From Saprospiraceae bacterium (GTDB lineage Bacteria; Bacteroidota; Bacteroidia; Chitinophagales; Saprospiraceae), in contig JABDMH010000136.1 in NCBI GenBank assembly GCA_013001595.1, positions 20,255 to 84,254 on the forward strand: 64,000 bases of DNA. Direction: 5' to 3'. Positions 1 to 9,003 of the stretch are shown piece after piece (positions within the stretch are counted from its first letter, which is position 1; the number at the start of each line of letters is the position of its first letter). A program made the translations under genes and the position numbers. The notes beneath the pieces were generated by a model that was not told the origin of the DNA, did no database searches, and saw nothing but the letters and a program-made list of their open reading frames with translations.

Positions 1-2150
1 CGAATCTGGAAGTGCTCGCCGAGGACGGCCATTATCGCATTCTGGATCACGAGCTTGGCAAGCAAGCTTATGCAACTAACAAGGCAACCATCGCTGATGC
101 CAAACAAATCATGCAGAGCCTGGAGAGAATCGTAAGATGGCGGCGAACGGTTGCATTAGCAAATCAGGATCCCAAGTCGCGTATGCCAGACCTATTCCGT
201 TTTGAATTGTTGGTTCACGATACGGAGCAGGGAGCAACCATCTATTCAAATCCCGATATCAAAATTTATCCAACGCCAGACAACAGCATGGAAATCAAGG
301 ACGAAAGCACCGGTGATATTGTCGGGCATCAGCTGGGATTTCAGCCACAGGTCGTATTCAAACCACTCAAACAACGACTCTACTTTTACGTTTTTCACCT
401 GCGTTCCAATTATAGCATTCTTTCTTATGAGGGAGAAGTCGTCTACATTCCCGCTGATCATCCAAAAACTGGAAAGATCACATTACCTATGTGGACCGAA
501 GAAAATAAAGAAATCCGCGGATGGGGTCCAGACCTAGATGAGAATGAAACTAAGTCTTATTTTAAACTTATTGCAACATCAGAACAGTTGGATTACCATA
601 CCCTTGAGCAGATGGGATTAGGAGACGACCGCGATTCCGGCGGAAGGGCCTGGGGTCACAACAAGATATTTAATGATTGGACTGCGAAGATGATTGCCGT
701 GACCCTGGTATGGAAAGGAAATAATATCCAAGGTGCCAATGCGGTCGAATTAGGCGATGGGAAATTAATCATCAGGCCACATGAAAGTGTCAAAGCGGGG
801 GTCAGTCTTGCCAATGCACCCACGGGAACGAGAAATGGCGATCCTGGTGCCAAGCTGACTCTGTTTGATTCACCAGATATGGAGATGTTGCATTTTAATG
901 CCAGAAGAGATTTACTTGCTGAAAACATTCTGGAGTTAAACGACCTTGAAATACATGATCCAGGCATGCTGGTTGAACATCCTCTACAGATCGATCTCGC
1001 ACTAGAGGCGGATGATGACCTAGTCGTGGCCCTCACATTTGATGGTGACCACTTCAAGGCCATCGGCACGGGCGATGCAGAAAATGATAAGACAACGGTG
1101 AAGATTGGGGAGCTGCCCAGCATTCAGCTCAAAGAATCTCCTGAAGGTATGGTGGCATCTCCATTCGATGAAACCCCCCAGGACCGGAGTCTATTTTCGG
1201 CCATGAAGATGGCTTTTTTCAAGGTTGTCCTAAAAAGGGAAGATGCAGTACATACGCTACGCTGGGCAGAGCCAGCATCCATGAAACTTCATGCAGAAGG
1301 ATTGAGGGGAAAAGTCTCGAGTGGCAAACGCATCTTACTGCTCGTTCCAGGATTATTTGGTGACAGCGATGCTATGCTCAAACCCTTGGTCGAAGGAGAC
1401 GCTCATGAGGAAGGACAAAGGTGGATCGATCAATTTGATTCGGTGCTGACCTTTGATTATGAGAATCTAAATACGCCTTTGGATCAATCAGCGGATAAAC
1501 TAAAACAAGCACTGGAAACCCATGGTCTACATGAAAACGAAGAGGCCCATGTGGTCGTCATCGGACATGGAATTGGTGGCTTGGTAGCAAGGTGGCTGAT
1601 CGAACGTCAAGGGGGCAATCAATACATCGATCATTTAATACTGGTCGGTGTGCCTAATGATGGCTCTCCTTTTGGCAAAATCGATCAGGCAAGATCATGG
1701 AGCACCACCGTGCTCGATTTTGCCATCAACTTTGTACCCAACATCATTCCATTTTCAGGATATGTCCTAAAATTTCTCAAAAATGTTGGCGAGTTAACGG
1801 GTACGCTAGGAGATGTGGCTACCGGTTCCAATTTTCTCAGTACGCTTAATCAGAGTCCAGACCCAGGTATTTCCTATACCTTGATTGCAGGTGATGCTCG
1901 AGATTATGAGGTAAAAGGCGGTGGCGTCAAACGCTTTTTTGAAAAAACACAATTGCAATTAGGAGCGCTGTTTCAAGGCGATCGTGGTCACGACACCTTT
2001 AGCTCAGTAACCAGTGCTCAAAATATAAATGGCTGGAAAAATAGAACGCCAGAACCCCAAATATTGCCAACGGTTACCAGCCACCATTATAGTTATTTCA
2101 CTAATCCTGATGTCCTGGAGCAATTGGCAACCAGTGCTTTGGAGAAATAA
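1..2150 (+). CDS. C-terminal part of a large protein ending in an alpha/beta-hydrolase (lipase-like) domain; 5' end outside window
   Basis: The frame is open from the left edge, so the GTG at 12 is unlikely to be the start and the N-terminus is missing. Visible parts (numbered from position 12) are a roughly 400-residue region without a recognised catalytic motif and, from about residue 430, an alpha/beta-hydrolase fold: oxyanion strand VPGLFGDSDAML, nucleophile elbow, and a late His in SHHYSYF. The elbow reads GHGIGG where the family has GxSxG, so the catalytic Ser is Gly (residue 520, codon 1569-1571). Such hydrolase domains occur at the C-terminus of caspase- or CHAT-linked multidomain proteins in Bacteroidota. 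A protease domain upstream of the edge is therefore possible, but this is inference. The gene points toward a minus-strand CHAT/NTPase pair. Confidence 0.75.
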   Translation, partial: NLEVLAEDGHYRILDHELGKQAYATNKATIADAKQIMQSLERIVRWRRTVALANQDPKSRMPDLFRFELLVHDTEQGATIYSNPDIKIYPTPDNSMEIKDESTGDIVGHQLGFQPQVVFKPLKQRLYFYVFHLRSNYSILSYEGEVVYIPADHPKTGKITLPMWTEENKEIRGWGPDLDENETKSYFKLIATSEQLDYHTLEQMGLGDDRDSGGRAWGHNKIFNDWTAKMIAVTLVWKGNNIQGANAVELGDGKLIIRPHESVKAGVSLANAPTGTRNGDPGAKLTLFDSPDMEMLHFNARRDLLAENILELNDLEIHDPGMLVEHPLQIDLALEADDDLVVALTFDGDHFKAIGTGDAENDKTTVKIGELPSIQLKESPEGMVASPFDETPQDRSLFSAMKMAFFKVVLKREDAVHTLRWAEPASMKLHAEGLRGKVSSGKRILLLVPGLFGDSDAMLKPLVEGDAHEEGQRWIDQFDSVLTFDYENLNTPLDQSADKLKQALETHGLHENEEAHVVVIGHGIGGLVARWLIERQGGNQYIDHLILVGVPNDGSPFGKIDQARSWSTTVLDFAINFVPNIIPFSGYVLKFLKNVGELTGTLGDVATGSNFLSTLNQSPDPGISYTLIAGDARDYEVKGGGVKRFFEKTQLQLGALFQGDRGHDTFSSVTSAQNINGWKNRTPEPQILPTVTSHHYSYFTNPDVLEQLATSALEK

Positions 2151-2287
2151 TGTGGGACACCGGGAAATTCTAAATTGACCTGGATTCGAATCTCCCGCAA
2201 GCAACCGATATAGCAATTGTTTACGGACACCTGGCATTGCTTGAATGAGGATTGTCATTTGAGAACCCGACCTCGTCAATTCGATTT

Positions 2288-3363
2288 TTACTTGCCGAGT
2301 TGCACGGCGCGTTGCATGGCCCGGTATCTCTTTTTCCATTTGGCCTTATTCTGATTCAGGCCGTCATCGATATGAACGGGATCTTTCGTGCGAAATTTAC
2401 CACACCAGCGAAGACTCGGATCATCAATGATGGATTTTAAGAATTGTTGCACCGGGCTAGCCACTGCGAGGTATTTCTCCAGGGTTCTTGAGTTGGCCCA
2501 CTTCTCATCTCCGTAAACAATATTCATATCGATGCCATGTCCGGCCAGGTGATTAGAAAAGATCGCCGATTGCACAATGGCACCCCTTACGTTGGTGGTG
2601 GTGCGGAAAGAACTAGTAATATGCAGATAGATGTCTGCTTGTTCGGCATACTCGTTTATTTTTTTCAACGATGGTACAAACTGCCGATCGGCTCGGCAAG
2701 GATTACCGCGGAACCGCGAGCCTTCAAATAGTAACAGTGGTGATCCTTCACCCGGCAAATTATTGCTCGCTAGATCGCTCCAATTGCCCCATAATAGTGG
2801 TTGATATGCTTTAGCATCAAATTAATAAGTGGACGTGTCAACAAATCGCCATCCGATTGGATGCCATGGTCTTTGGCATAAGCAATAACTGCTTTTTTAG
2901 TATTCTGGCCATAGAGGCCGTCGGCTCCAAATTTAGCAAAGTTGAGTAGCTGACCGTACCCAAAGGTGTGCAGCAAAACCTGAATGGAAGTGATGCTCAT
3001 CGCGGTGCCAGAGAAAAATATTTTTTCGTGCGCATGTCGGATGAATAAACCCGCCATAAAATATACATGCCTGGAAGAAAATCATGACCCTGTAAAATTA
3101 ATTTAAGCAGTGCATTAGAAACGGAAGAGCCATCACTGCGGTTATTATTTTTTTGTGCAAAAGCTGCCAGGGCGGCGGAGGTAGCCTTTCCATAATCACC
3201 ATCGGCTTGAATAATGATCCCATTTTAATTCCTTACGGAAACCCAGTTCAAATAACGTCCGCTGTAGATCGCTCACCGAGGCTTTGTCAGACGAGCCGGC
3301 GAACAAAGTCTTGCTGACATCTCCTTTTTAAATTTCCGCTTCCAGTAAATTTGAACATTCCAT
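2288..3363 (-). pseudogene. Broken peptidoglycan-binding x2 + M15 (D-Ala-D-Ala carboxypeptidase-like) peptidase
   Basis: Three or more frames on the minus strand reassemble one protein. It starts at ATG 3363 (MECSNLLEAEI), meets an in-frame TAA, and then shows a first peptidoglycan-binding-like repeat (SVSDLQRTLFELGF, changing frame near 3215, then QADGDYGKATSAALAAFA). After another change near 3000-3050 comes a second repeat (SITSIQVLLHTFGYG, GADGLYGQNTKKAV). A last change near 2785 leads into NWSDLASNNLPGEG and an M15 zinc peptidase. Its ligands survive: His and Asp in SNHLAGHGIDMN and the late His in DPVHID. An intact protein of this type would bind and trim cell-wall peptides. One nonsense codon plus three frame changes argue for a real pseudogene, although clustered sequencing errors cannot be excluded. 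It lies downstream of the NTPase on the same strand. Confidence 0.65.
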
Positions 3364-3390
3364 GATTATAAGGCTAGTCTCTGATGAGCA

Positions 3391-3418
3391 ACACTCAATA
3401 GAATAAACTATTGAGTGT
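3391..3418. terminator. Perfect 11-bp hairpin downstream of the NTPase gene
   Basis: ACACTCAATAG (3391-3401) and CTATTGAGTGT (3408-3418) form a perfect 11-bp stem with a 6-base loop, 28 bp past the stop of the STAND-like NTPase gene. The T-rich side (GTTTTGATTTT) follows on the plus strand. On the minus strand the tail is not T-rich, so it is either a weak terminator or an RNA-stabilising 3' hairpin for the minus-strand operon. Confidence 0.5.
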
Positions 3419-3445
3419 GTTTTGATTTTGCTTGTCAGCAGTTAC

Positions 3446-5644
3446 TTATTCTACCGTAAATTTCGTTTCTCCAATAATGTAACCGGTTCCATTTCTTAAA
3501 ACGACTGTATATTCTCCCGCTTGATTACGAAACCTAGCCCTAATTGGCGCTAATACCCGGTAACCGACGTTAGAAGTATTTCGTTTAACTTCAAGCGACT
3601 CTTCAAATGAGATAAGGGAACCGTCCGGTTGTCTTAGTTCAAATTTTACATCTTCTGTTACGGTTGATCTGATACCAGCGTAAACAAAGATAGGTTCTCT
3701 ATTCCCGAAGTTGGTTTTTGCTGTAGGTAACCTTCCCCTGGAAGGCAATGAGCGCTGTCCGGTGGTGAAGAAATGTTTTTTGTCATTAATAAATGCATGT
3801 CGAGCCTTATTCTCAATATCGATGGAGGCGTCGCCATCCAGCAGACCTTTAATTGAGATTACAGTGGAGACCACCTGATACACATCTGGATCTCTTCCCT
3901 CAGCTACATCATCTAACGATTGCATTTGATTCTCGATAACGGCAATCAATTGTTGCCGCTCCTTAGAGATGTCACTAATAGAATCTTTGAGTCTGCTAAT
4001 CTGATCCCTTTCTGCAATAGCGGTTTCAGCTTCCCCCTCGGCCGTTAATCTTGCGGCTTCTTCCAATTCCCTTTTCTCACTGAAATTCAAAGCTGCAACG
4101 CTGGCCAATAGTGCGATGATTGCTAAAGAGGCAAGCAAACCGTACAACCGAACTCGTGACTTTTTTTGAGCAGTTACAACAGCTTGCTCCGCTTGTAATT
4201 TTTCCTTGACTGCCTTTATCTTCTCTTGTTCCATCTCGGCCTTATCCGCCATCAATTGAGCTCGCTTTTTCTCGGCCTCCACTTCAATTTCTCGACGTTC
4301 TTGCTTAATGAATTCTTTTTGACTTGCATCGACAAAATTCAACACATGTTGGTCGACATCCAGTAAAGACAGGAATCCGGAAAATTCTGCATGTTGCTTG
4401 CGATTGAGAAATTGCTTAGATGCCTCATATTCAGTGTAACTATTCATCAGTCGTTTGCGTACCTCGATCAATTGGCGTTGCTGACTGGTTCGTTTTTTAT
4501 TAATCAACTGTGCCAGACTGTCATGTGCCAATTCTATGCTGTCTTCCGAAATTCGTAATATTCGAGAACGATCCAAAGCCGCAAATGCCGCTGCGATGGC
4601 TTTCGGACCAAACTTGGCAAGTTTTTTTGCAACCTCAGCATTATGCACGACGTATCTATCCTGCTCCAGCTTATATCTGACTGGAATTTTAGTGCCTTCA
4701 CCCGTAGCAAAAGCATCCAGAATCTGCCCGACTCCATTGTCCGGAAAGTCATCATGGTTTTCAGACAAAAAGGTCTGAATCTCTAATTCTTGATCGTCCA
4801 GGAATCGATCCAACACATCTTTAATTTCACCGAATGCCTGAATTTCCTCGGAGGTAATTTCCAGAGGTTTTATGCCATTGAAAGGATGCCCATGAGTCTC
4901 TAGGTAATCTTTTTGATATAGTTGATCTAAATACACCTGCAAATAAGGTAAGGACACTATTTGATTCTTGTCGCCGATGTTTTTAATCATCAAGGACATC
5001 AGATCATCCGCTTCTTCCTTCGGTTGAAGGTGAATATCATATTTATCAAAAGAGGACTGGATCACATTCTTGATCCCTTTAGGCCCCATCCGCTCTACCC
5101 TCAATCGAAAATCTAATAGTGCTGGGATGGTCCGCTCAAACGGGTACAATTGTCCCAAATACTCCTCACGTACAACAAAAAGCACTTTGGTAGAAAGATC
5201 CGCTGATATCAACGTTTGGATGGCCTCCATAAAGGTTGCTTGTTCTTCATCGCTTCCCATGATAAATAGCTCCTCAAACTGATCAAAAATCAGGTATACT
5301 GGACGCGAATATCGTTTGGTGATGTAGGCAATGTTTGACACCAAATCTCCCATATCCTTGCCCTGCAAGGCAATATCAAGCGCATGCGATGTGGAAATGT
5401 TTATATCATCGTTACGCCGAATGAGAAAGGGATACCAATCTGGACCTTCAAATCGGCCAGCCAGTCCACAGAGGATTAAACTCGTCTTACCAGTTCCTGA
5501 CAAACCATAAATTAGAACAAGGGGTGTTTTAAACACCATGTCATACAACGCTTCGATCTCCGTATCTCTGCCAAAGAAGGCGTCTTTCTGCTCCACGGTA
5601 TAAGCGTCGAGAAATTGAAAAGGACTTTTCTTTTGATTCTTCAT
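3446..5644 (-). CDS. STAND-like P-loop NTPase with coiled coils and one membrane segment, conflict-system type
   Basis: The 732-residue protein opens with a conserved lead-in (FQFLDAYTVEQKDAFFGRD), then Walker A GLSGTGKT (residues 47-54) and Walker B YLIFDQFEE (about 117-125). A sensor-like VLFVVREEY and a helical winged-helix-like region to about residue 390 follow. Next come a long charged coiled coil rich in Glu, Lys and Gln, one transmembrane helix (LYGLLASLAIIALLASVAAL), a second coiled coil, and a C-terminal beta-rich domain of about 110 residues. This layout matches novel-STAND NTPases that act as ligand-sensing switches coupled to effector proteases. Its ATG overlaps the stop of the CHAT gene by 4 bp (ATGA), so the two are translationally coupled. 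The C-terminal domain after the membrane helix could be the external sensor or a second interaction module; that is inference. Confidence 0.85.
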   Translation of the reverse strand: MKNQKKSPFQFLDAYTVEQKDAFFGRDTEIEALYDMVFKTPLVLIYGLSGTGKTSLILCGLAGRFEGPDWYPFLIRRNDDINISTSHALDIALQGKDMGDLVSNIAYITKRYSRPVYLIFDQFEELFIMGSDEEQATFMEAIQTLISADLSTKVLFVVREEYLGQLYPFERTIPALLDFRLRVERMGPKGIKNVIQSSFDKYDIHLQPKEEADDLMSLMIKNIGDKNQIVSLPYLQVYLDQLYQKDYLETHGHPFNGIKPLEITSEEIQAFGEIKDVLDRFLDDQELEIQTFLSENHDDFPDNGVGQILDAFATGEGTKIPVRYKLEQDRYVVHNAEVAKKLAKFGPKAIAAAFAALDRSRILRISEDSIELAHDSLAQLINKKRTSQQRQLIEVRKRLMNSYTEYEASKQFLNRKQHAEFSGFLSLLDVDQHVLNFVDASQKEFIKQERREIEVEAEKKRAQLMADKAEMEQEKIKAVKEKLQAEQAVVTAQKKSRVRLYGLLASLAIIALLASVAALNFSEKRELEEAARLTAEGEAETAIAERDQISRLKDSISDISKERQQLIAVIENQMQSLDDVAEGRDPDVYQVVSTVISIKGLLDGDASIDIENKARHAFINDKKHFFTTGQRSLPSRGRLPTAKTNFGNREPIFVYAGIRSTVTEDVKFELRQPDGSLISFEESLEVKRNTSNVGYRVLAPIRARFRNQAGEYTVVLRNGTGYIIGETKFTVE

Positions 5645-7461
5645 GCCGGACTAAGGGGTTTTTCAAATAGGATCTTTGTAAAAGCGTTAAATTGGTCCTT
5701 GATGATTTGTAGATCTTCGCCTTCCCTGATTAATAGTGGTGGATCATTGGGTTGATACACGTGCTTAAAGGCAAAGGCATCACTGTCTGGGTCATAGCGG
5801 TCAAAAAAATACAAATTGGGCCGAGAAGCCTTATCCACAAATGCACTTCGATCGATCACAAACGGACTTAAATTGAGATACTCGTTTGCCTTACCTAAGC
5901 CCTTTCGCAATAGCACAGAATTACAATCTAGCGAGCTCTTTCCTACCAAGAATTTCTCCTCCAGTTTTTCTTTGGTGGGTTCCAAATTGATGATGCGATG
6001 TTTGAATCGGGGGGTAGGTCGATGTGGATATTTTTCGACATCAATGGCTTTGATGGATACCAGCGAATAATTGGCAAGAAAACCGATCTCTTTTACAAAA
6101 GCGGAAAGATGCTTCTCTCCGACGACACATAATTGCTTTGCTTCCGATTCCTCGATATGACCTTGCAGCTTATGATCGAGCGTTTCAAAAAATTGGACTG
6201 CCGATGCAAAGTCTGTCTGATCATTTATTTTCTCAGTGATACCTGGTAATTCTTCCATGAAATAGTGTATTCCGTTCCGGCTAAAGAAGCCCTCTAGGGA
6301 ATGCATCAGATCCCCAAATTTGACATTCGATTGTTTGGTAATACTGGATTGGAAATATTGCCGCAATACTTTTCTCTGTTCATCCGTGATCTGTACTGCC
6401 TGGTCAGTTTCATTTTCATCTTTTACTCTGGTCAATTCCCAGATCTGGGACAATGCTGTGAAGGCCACAATATCGATTAGCGTGGCATAGATTACATAAA
6501 ACTGCTGCAACCTATCCAGACCAACTTTGTGATAATGTTTGCGTTGTGCGGTTCCCGGAGCTGGTTCCACCAGGAGCTTATTGATCTGCTGAGAAATCGG
6601 TCGCGGCAATGCTGCTTTGATCAATGCAATTTTATCTGCCACCGCATCCTCTGTATCTACAACTTGAAATTCGGATTCACCCATTTCCTCAAAATCTCCC
6701 TCGTCCGTACTAGTCTCACTCTTCAGGATGGTCTGGATTTCCTTCCGATAAGGTGACAGGCTTTCCAGGAGTGACTGAATCAATAACTTATTAGGTTCAT
6801 ATTTTTCGTCTGTATCAAACTCTATATTTGAAGGGAGTTGCCAAGTGAGCACCGATTTTTGATCGGGTAAGGTGAAAAGGCCCCAGATAAAGCTTGGCGC
6901 AGCACTTCCCCAACCGGGTAATTCATGACTAAGCGAAGGTTTAATGTTGGGATCTCTCATGGTAACCTCATTCTTACCGGCAGCAAATGCGTCATCTATG
7001 GAACCTTGGTTAGCTAGTGTTTCGAAAAAACGCATGGAAAATTTCGCAGCTTTATTATCATCGATTTTTGCACTGGTGGCTAAAACTGCGGCTACATTAG
7101 CTTTCAAAAGACCTTCTACTTGTCCACCCGTCGAACATCCATTGAGGAAGACCAAGCGTAATTTTGGACAAGCGCCCAGAAAGCCGGCCAGGCCCTCTGC
7201 ATGTGCAGCTTGGTCATCAAATAAAAGGACACTTTCGTCGGCATGACCGCTGTACAAAAACAGTATTAATTCATTGCGATAATTCGTGAGATCCGCTGCG
7301 ATCTGATCGGGAGTAATGGAAGGCTTGATGATCAAGCTAAACTGCTTGTTGACCGACAGGGGCTCAAGTACCTTTCTAATCGATTCCTCTTCCTCGCTCA
7401 AAAAAGGCAGCTTAGAATCACTGTCAGAACTGTTTGCAAAAGCTAGGTAGATAACACTCAT
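5641..7461 (-). CDS. CHAT-domain cysteine protease
   Basis: CHAT (caspase HetF associated with TPRs) proteases are caspase-like cysteine peptidases used as effectors or signal relays. The N-terminal 190 residues carry the fold and both catalytic residues: His73 in FLYSGHADES and Cys109 in FLNGCSTGG, followed by SAKIDDNKAAKFSMRFFETL. The remaining 400 residues hold a helical region with a hydrophobic stretch (YVIYATLIDIVAFTAL) and an unassigned C-terminal domain rich in beta-strand-like segments. No TPR repeats are evident. The gene starts a two-gene minus-strand operon with the P-loop NTPase (4-bp overlap), so the NTPase probably gates the protease. The substrate is unknown; the adjacent hydrolase-like or M15 proteins are candidates by position only. 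Confidence 0.88.
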   Translation of the reverse strand: MSVIYLAFANSSDSDSKLPFLSEEEESIRKVLEPLSVNKQFSLIIKPSITPDQIAADLTNYRNELILFLYSGHADESVLLFDDQAAHAEGLAGFLGACPKLRLVFLNGCSTGGQVEGLLKANVAAVLATSAKIDDNKAAKFSMRFFETLANQGSIDDAFAAGKNEVTMRDPNIKPSLSHELPGWGSAAPSFIWGLFTLPDQKSVLTWQLPSNIEFDTDEKYEPNKLLIQSLLESLSPYRKEIQTILKSETSTDEGDFEEMGESEFQVVDTEDAVADKIALIKAALPRPISQQINKLLVEPAPGTAQRKHYHKVGLDRLQQFYVIYATLIDIVAFTALSQIWELTRVKDENETDQAVQITDEQRKVLRQYFQSSITKQSNVKFGDLMHSLEGFFSRNGIHYFMEELPGITEKINDQTDFASAVQFFETLDHKLQGHIEESEAKQLCVVGEKHLSAFVKEIGFLANYSLVSIKAIDVEKYPHRPTPRFKHRIINLEPTKEKLEEKFLVGKSSLDCNSVLLRKGLGKANEYLNLSPFVIDRSAFVDKASRPNLYFFDRYDPDSDAFAFKHVYQPNDPPLLIREGEDLQIIKDQFNAFTKILFEKPLSPA

Positions 7462-7753
7462 TTTTGGAGATTTTCAATATGGTTGCTGAAGTCTGGATGT
7501 TCCAGGTTTGGGATGGAGGTAGAGAAAGATACAATTCTTTTGTTAACCCGAAGATACTACTTGACCGAAAGGAAAAATCGATCATTCGTACAATTCCCCT
7601 GATGCGAAATCATCAACAAAAAAGTCTGTCTATTGAGCTCTTGGATGACGGTGCTAGATTCTTAATCTGTTACAGTTGCACTTGTCCTCTTCCTTAAGGG
7701 GGTTAGTATCTTGATCCCTATATTCCACCAAGATCACTAAAACCTAGTTTCTT

Positions 7754-8010
7754 GTGCGACAGTTGCTTTTTCGCCCCACAGGCATTACTGGATGTTGTTA
7801 ATCAAGATGGTAATGGTAAAAGTCTGCCAGTCCGGCTCAAAGGGATCCAATGATTTTCGGGCTTCGCGCATGGGATAAAGAAAGTCAGCGTCGATCGGTA
7901 AACCCAAATCATTCATCGGTCAGTGTTAATGGCCTCTGTAGCAATCCAAGTTGAATGTAGGTCTTAGCCATGTCTCCCAGCCGCGCTATATAATCTGAAT
8001 ATCGATCAAG
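7754..8010 (-). pseudogene. Possible short gene remnant, two frames
   Basis: On the minus strand a reading RYSDYIARLGDMAKTYIQLG ends at TGA, where ATGA overlaps a second reading (MNDLGLPIDADFLYPMREAR and about 23 more residues) ending at 7754. Joined, they would give a plausible C-terminal protein piece of about 78 residues upstream of the CHAT gene. The upstream end is cut by a TAA. No family is recognised. It could be a decayed fourth component of the CHAT/NTPase island or chance. Confidence 0.25.
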
Positions 8011-8343
8011 GTTGAGTTAATAGCTGAAGAAATATTGGCTTCAAGATTGGATTATTTCAATTTCATAAAAATCAATTAAACCATTGGAGCAAAAACAAAA
8101 TACCTATGAAATAGAGAAATACTGATTGGATCGTATAAATTATTTCGTACTCCAAATAGGATCATTAAATTCAGGTGAGATAGCAGATCCACCGTGCAAA
8201 GTATCTGGAAACTTCACTCTTTTTGACCGTCAAGAGATCTCCGTAATTTGAAAGGAAGCGATGATCGACCTAAATAACTTCGTTTTCTGATGCGAGCAAT
8301 CTGGATCATCTGCACCAATCGTCTATTGGGTAGTATATGTAAA

Positions 8344-8370
8344 GATGGGCACTTTATCGAAGCGCCCATC
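8344..8370 (-). terminator. Candidate terminator hairpin after the small membrane protein gene
   Basis: GATGGGC (8344-8350) and GCCCATC (8364-8370) form a 7-bp GC-rich stem about 30 bp past the stop of the gene at 8402-8836. On that strand the stem is followed by the moderately T-rich TTTACATATA, so it is a weak intrinsic terminator at best. Confidence 0.4.
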
Positions 8371-8401
8371 TCTATATCAAGATCTGTTTTAGACCGCTTG
8401 C

Positions 8402-8836
8402 TTAGCGCTCTCCTCCACCGGCTCCTGAAATATCTCCGCGCGAACCCTGACCATTTAAAGCAGCTATGATCACCCCTAAAAGACCAACTTTTATGATATT
8501 ATACACCGAGTCAATTAGCCACATAGATAGAGAGCCAGGAGTTTCGGTAGCATGTCGCATCAGTGCATAAGAAACATACACCATGAGTCCAATCATCACA
8601 CCGTACCTGATACCTCCCATGATTCCACTACCATCTTTGATGGGAAATAATCTACAGAATACATAGCTGAAAATAACATAAGAGAGAACCAACCAGAGAA
8701 ACAGTGGTGTGTCGCGCATGATGTCGGCTAGACCTTCATAAGGTCCAATAGTAATCAAGGCATACCACAGATAGTCGATTAGAAGCAGGAACACGGTTCC
8801 CACGGCTGTGCAAATGAGCATTTTTTTCATTTTCAT
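8402..8836 (-). CDS. Small four-helix membrane protein (DUF1761/DUF2177-like)
   Basis: This 144-residue protein has four hydrophobic segments: after MKMKK (LICTAVGTVFLLLIDYLWYA), at about 45-65 (FLWLVLSYVIFSYVFCRLF), at about 75-95 (GIRYGVMIGLMVYVSYALMR) and at about 107-127. The early LLIDYLWY and the basic-aromatic YALMRHAT motif resemble small uncharacterised membrane families such as DUF1761 and DUF2177, but the assignment is loose. The C-terminus is a Gly/Ser-rich tail. The gene is monocistronic, divergent from the nucleotide cyclase gene, with a possible terminator hairpin behind it. No function can be given. Confidence 0.7.
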   Translation of the reverse strand: MKMKKMLICTAVGTVFLLLIDYLWYALITIGPYEGLADIMRDTPLFLWLVLSYVIFSYVFCRLFPIKDGSGIMGGIRYGVMIGLMVYVSYALMRHATETPGSLSMWLIDSVYNIIKVGLLGVIIAALNGQGSRGDISGAGGGER

Positions 8837-9003
8837 AATAACTTGGTTTTTCTGTTAAGAAATGAGAACAAAATTGATGGTGGGGAGCGGAATTCCAACA
8901 ATCACTCAATTTTTAGGAAGTCGGAGTGGCATTTTCACTAAATTTAATAAATATCCAGCACTCGAAGCCCAGTGTTTTTACCTGAGAATTTGATGCACAC
9001 TTG

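Larger units (their letters stand above)
7462..8401. other. Gene-poor stretch upstream of the CHAT operon
   Basis: About 940 bases lie between the CHAT gene and the small membrane protein gene. A 77-codon plus-strand reading (7464-7697) begins inside the CHAT leader, has no recognisable motif and is probably chance. The CHAT promoter should lie in the first 150 bases, but I cannot place a convincing Bacteroidota -33/-7 pair. A possible gene remnant occupies 7754-8010 on the minus strand, and a hairpin lies at 8344-8370. Confidence 0.5.
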
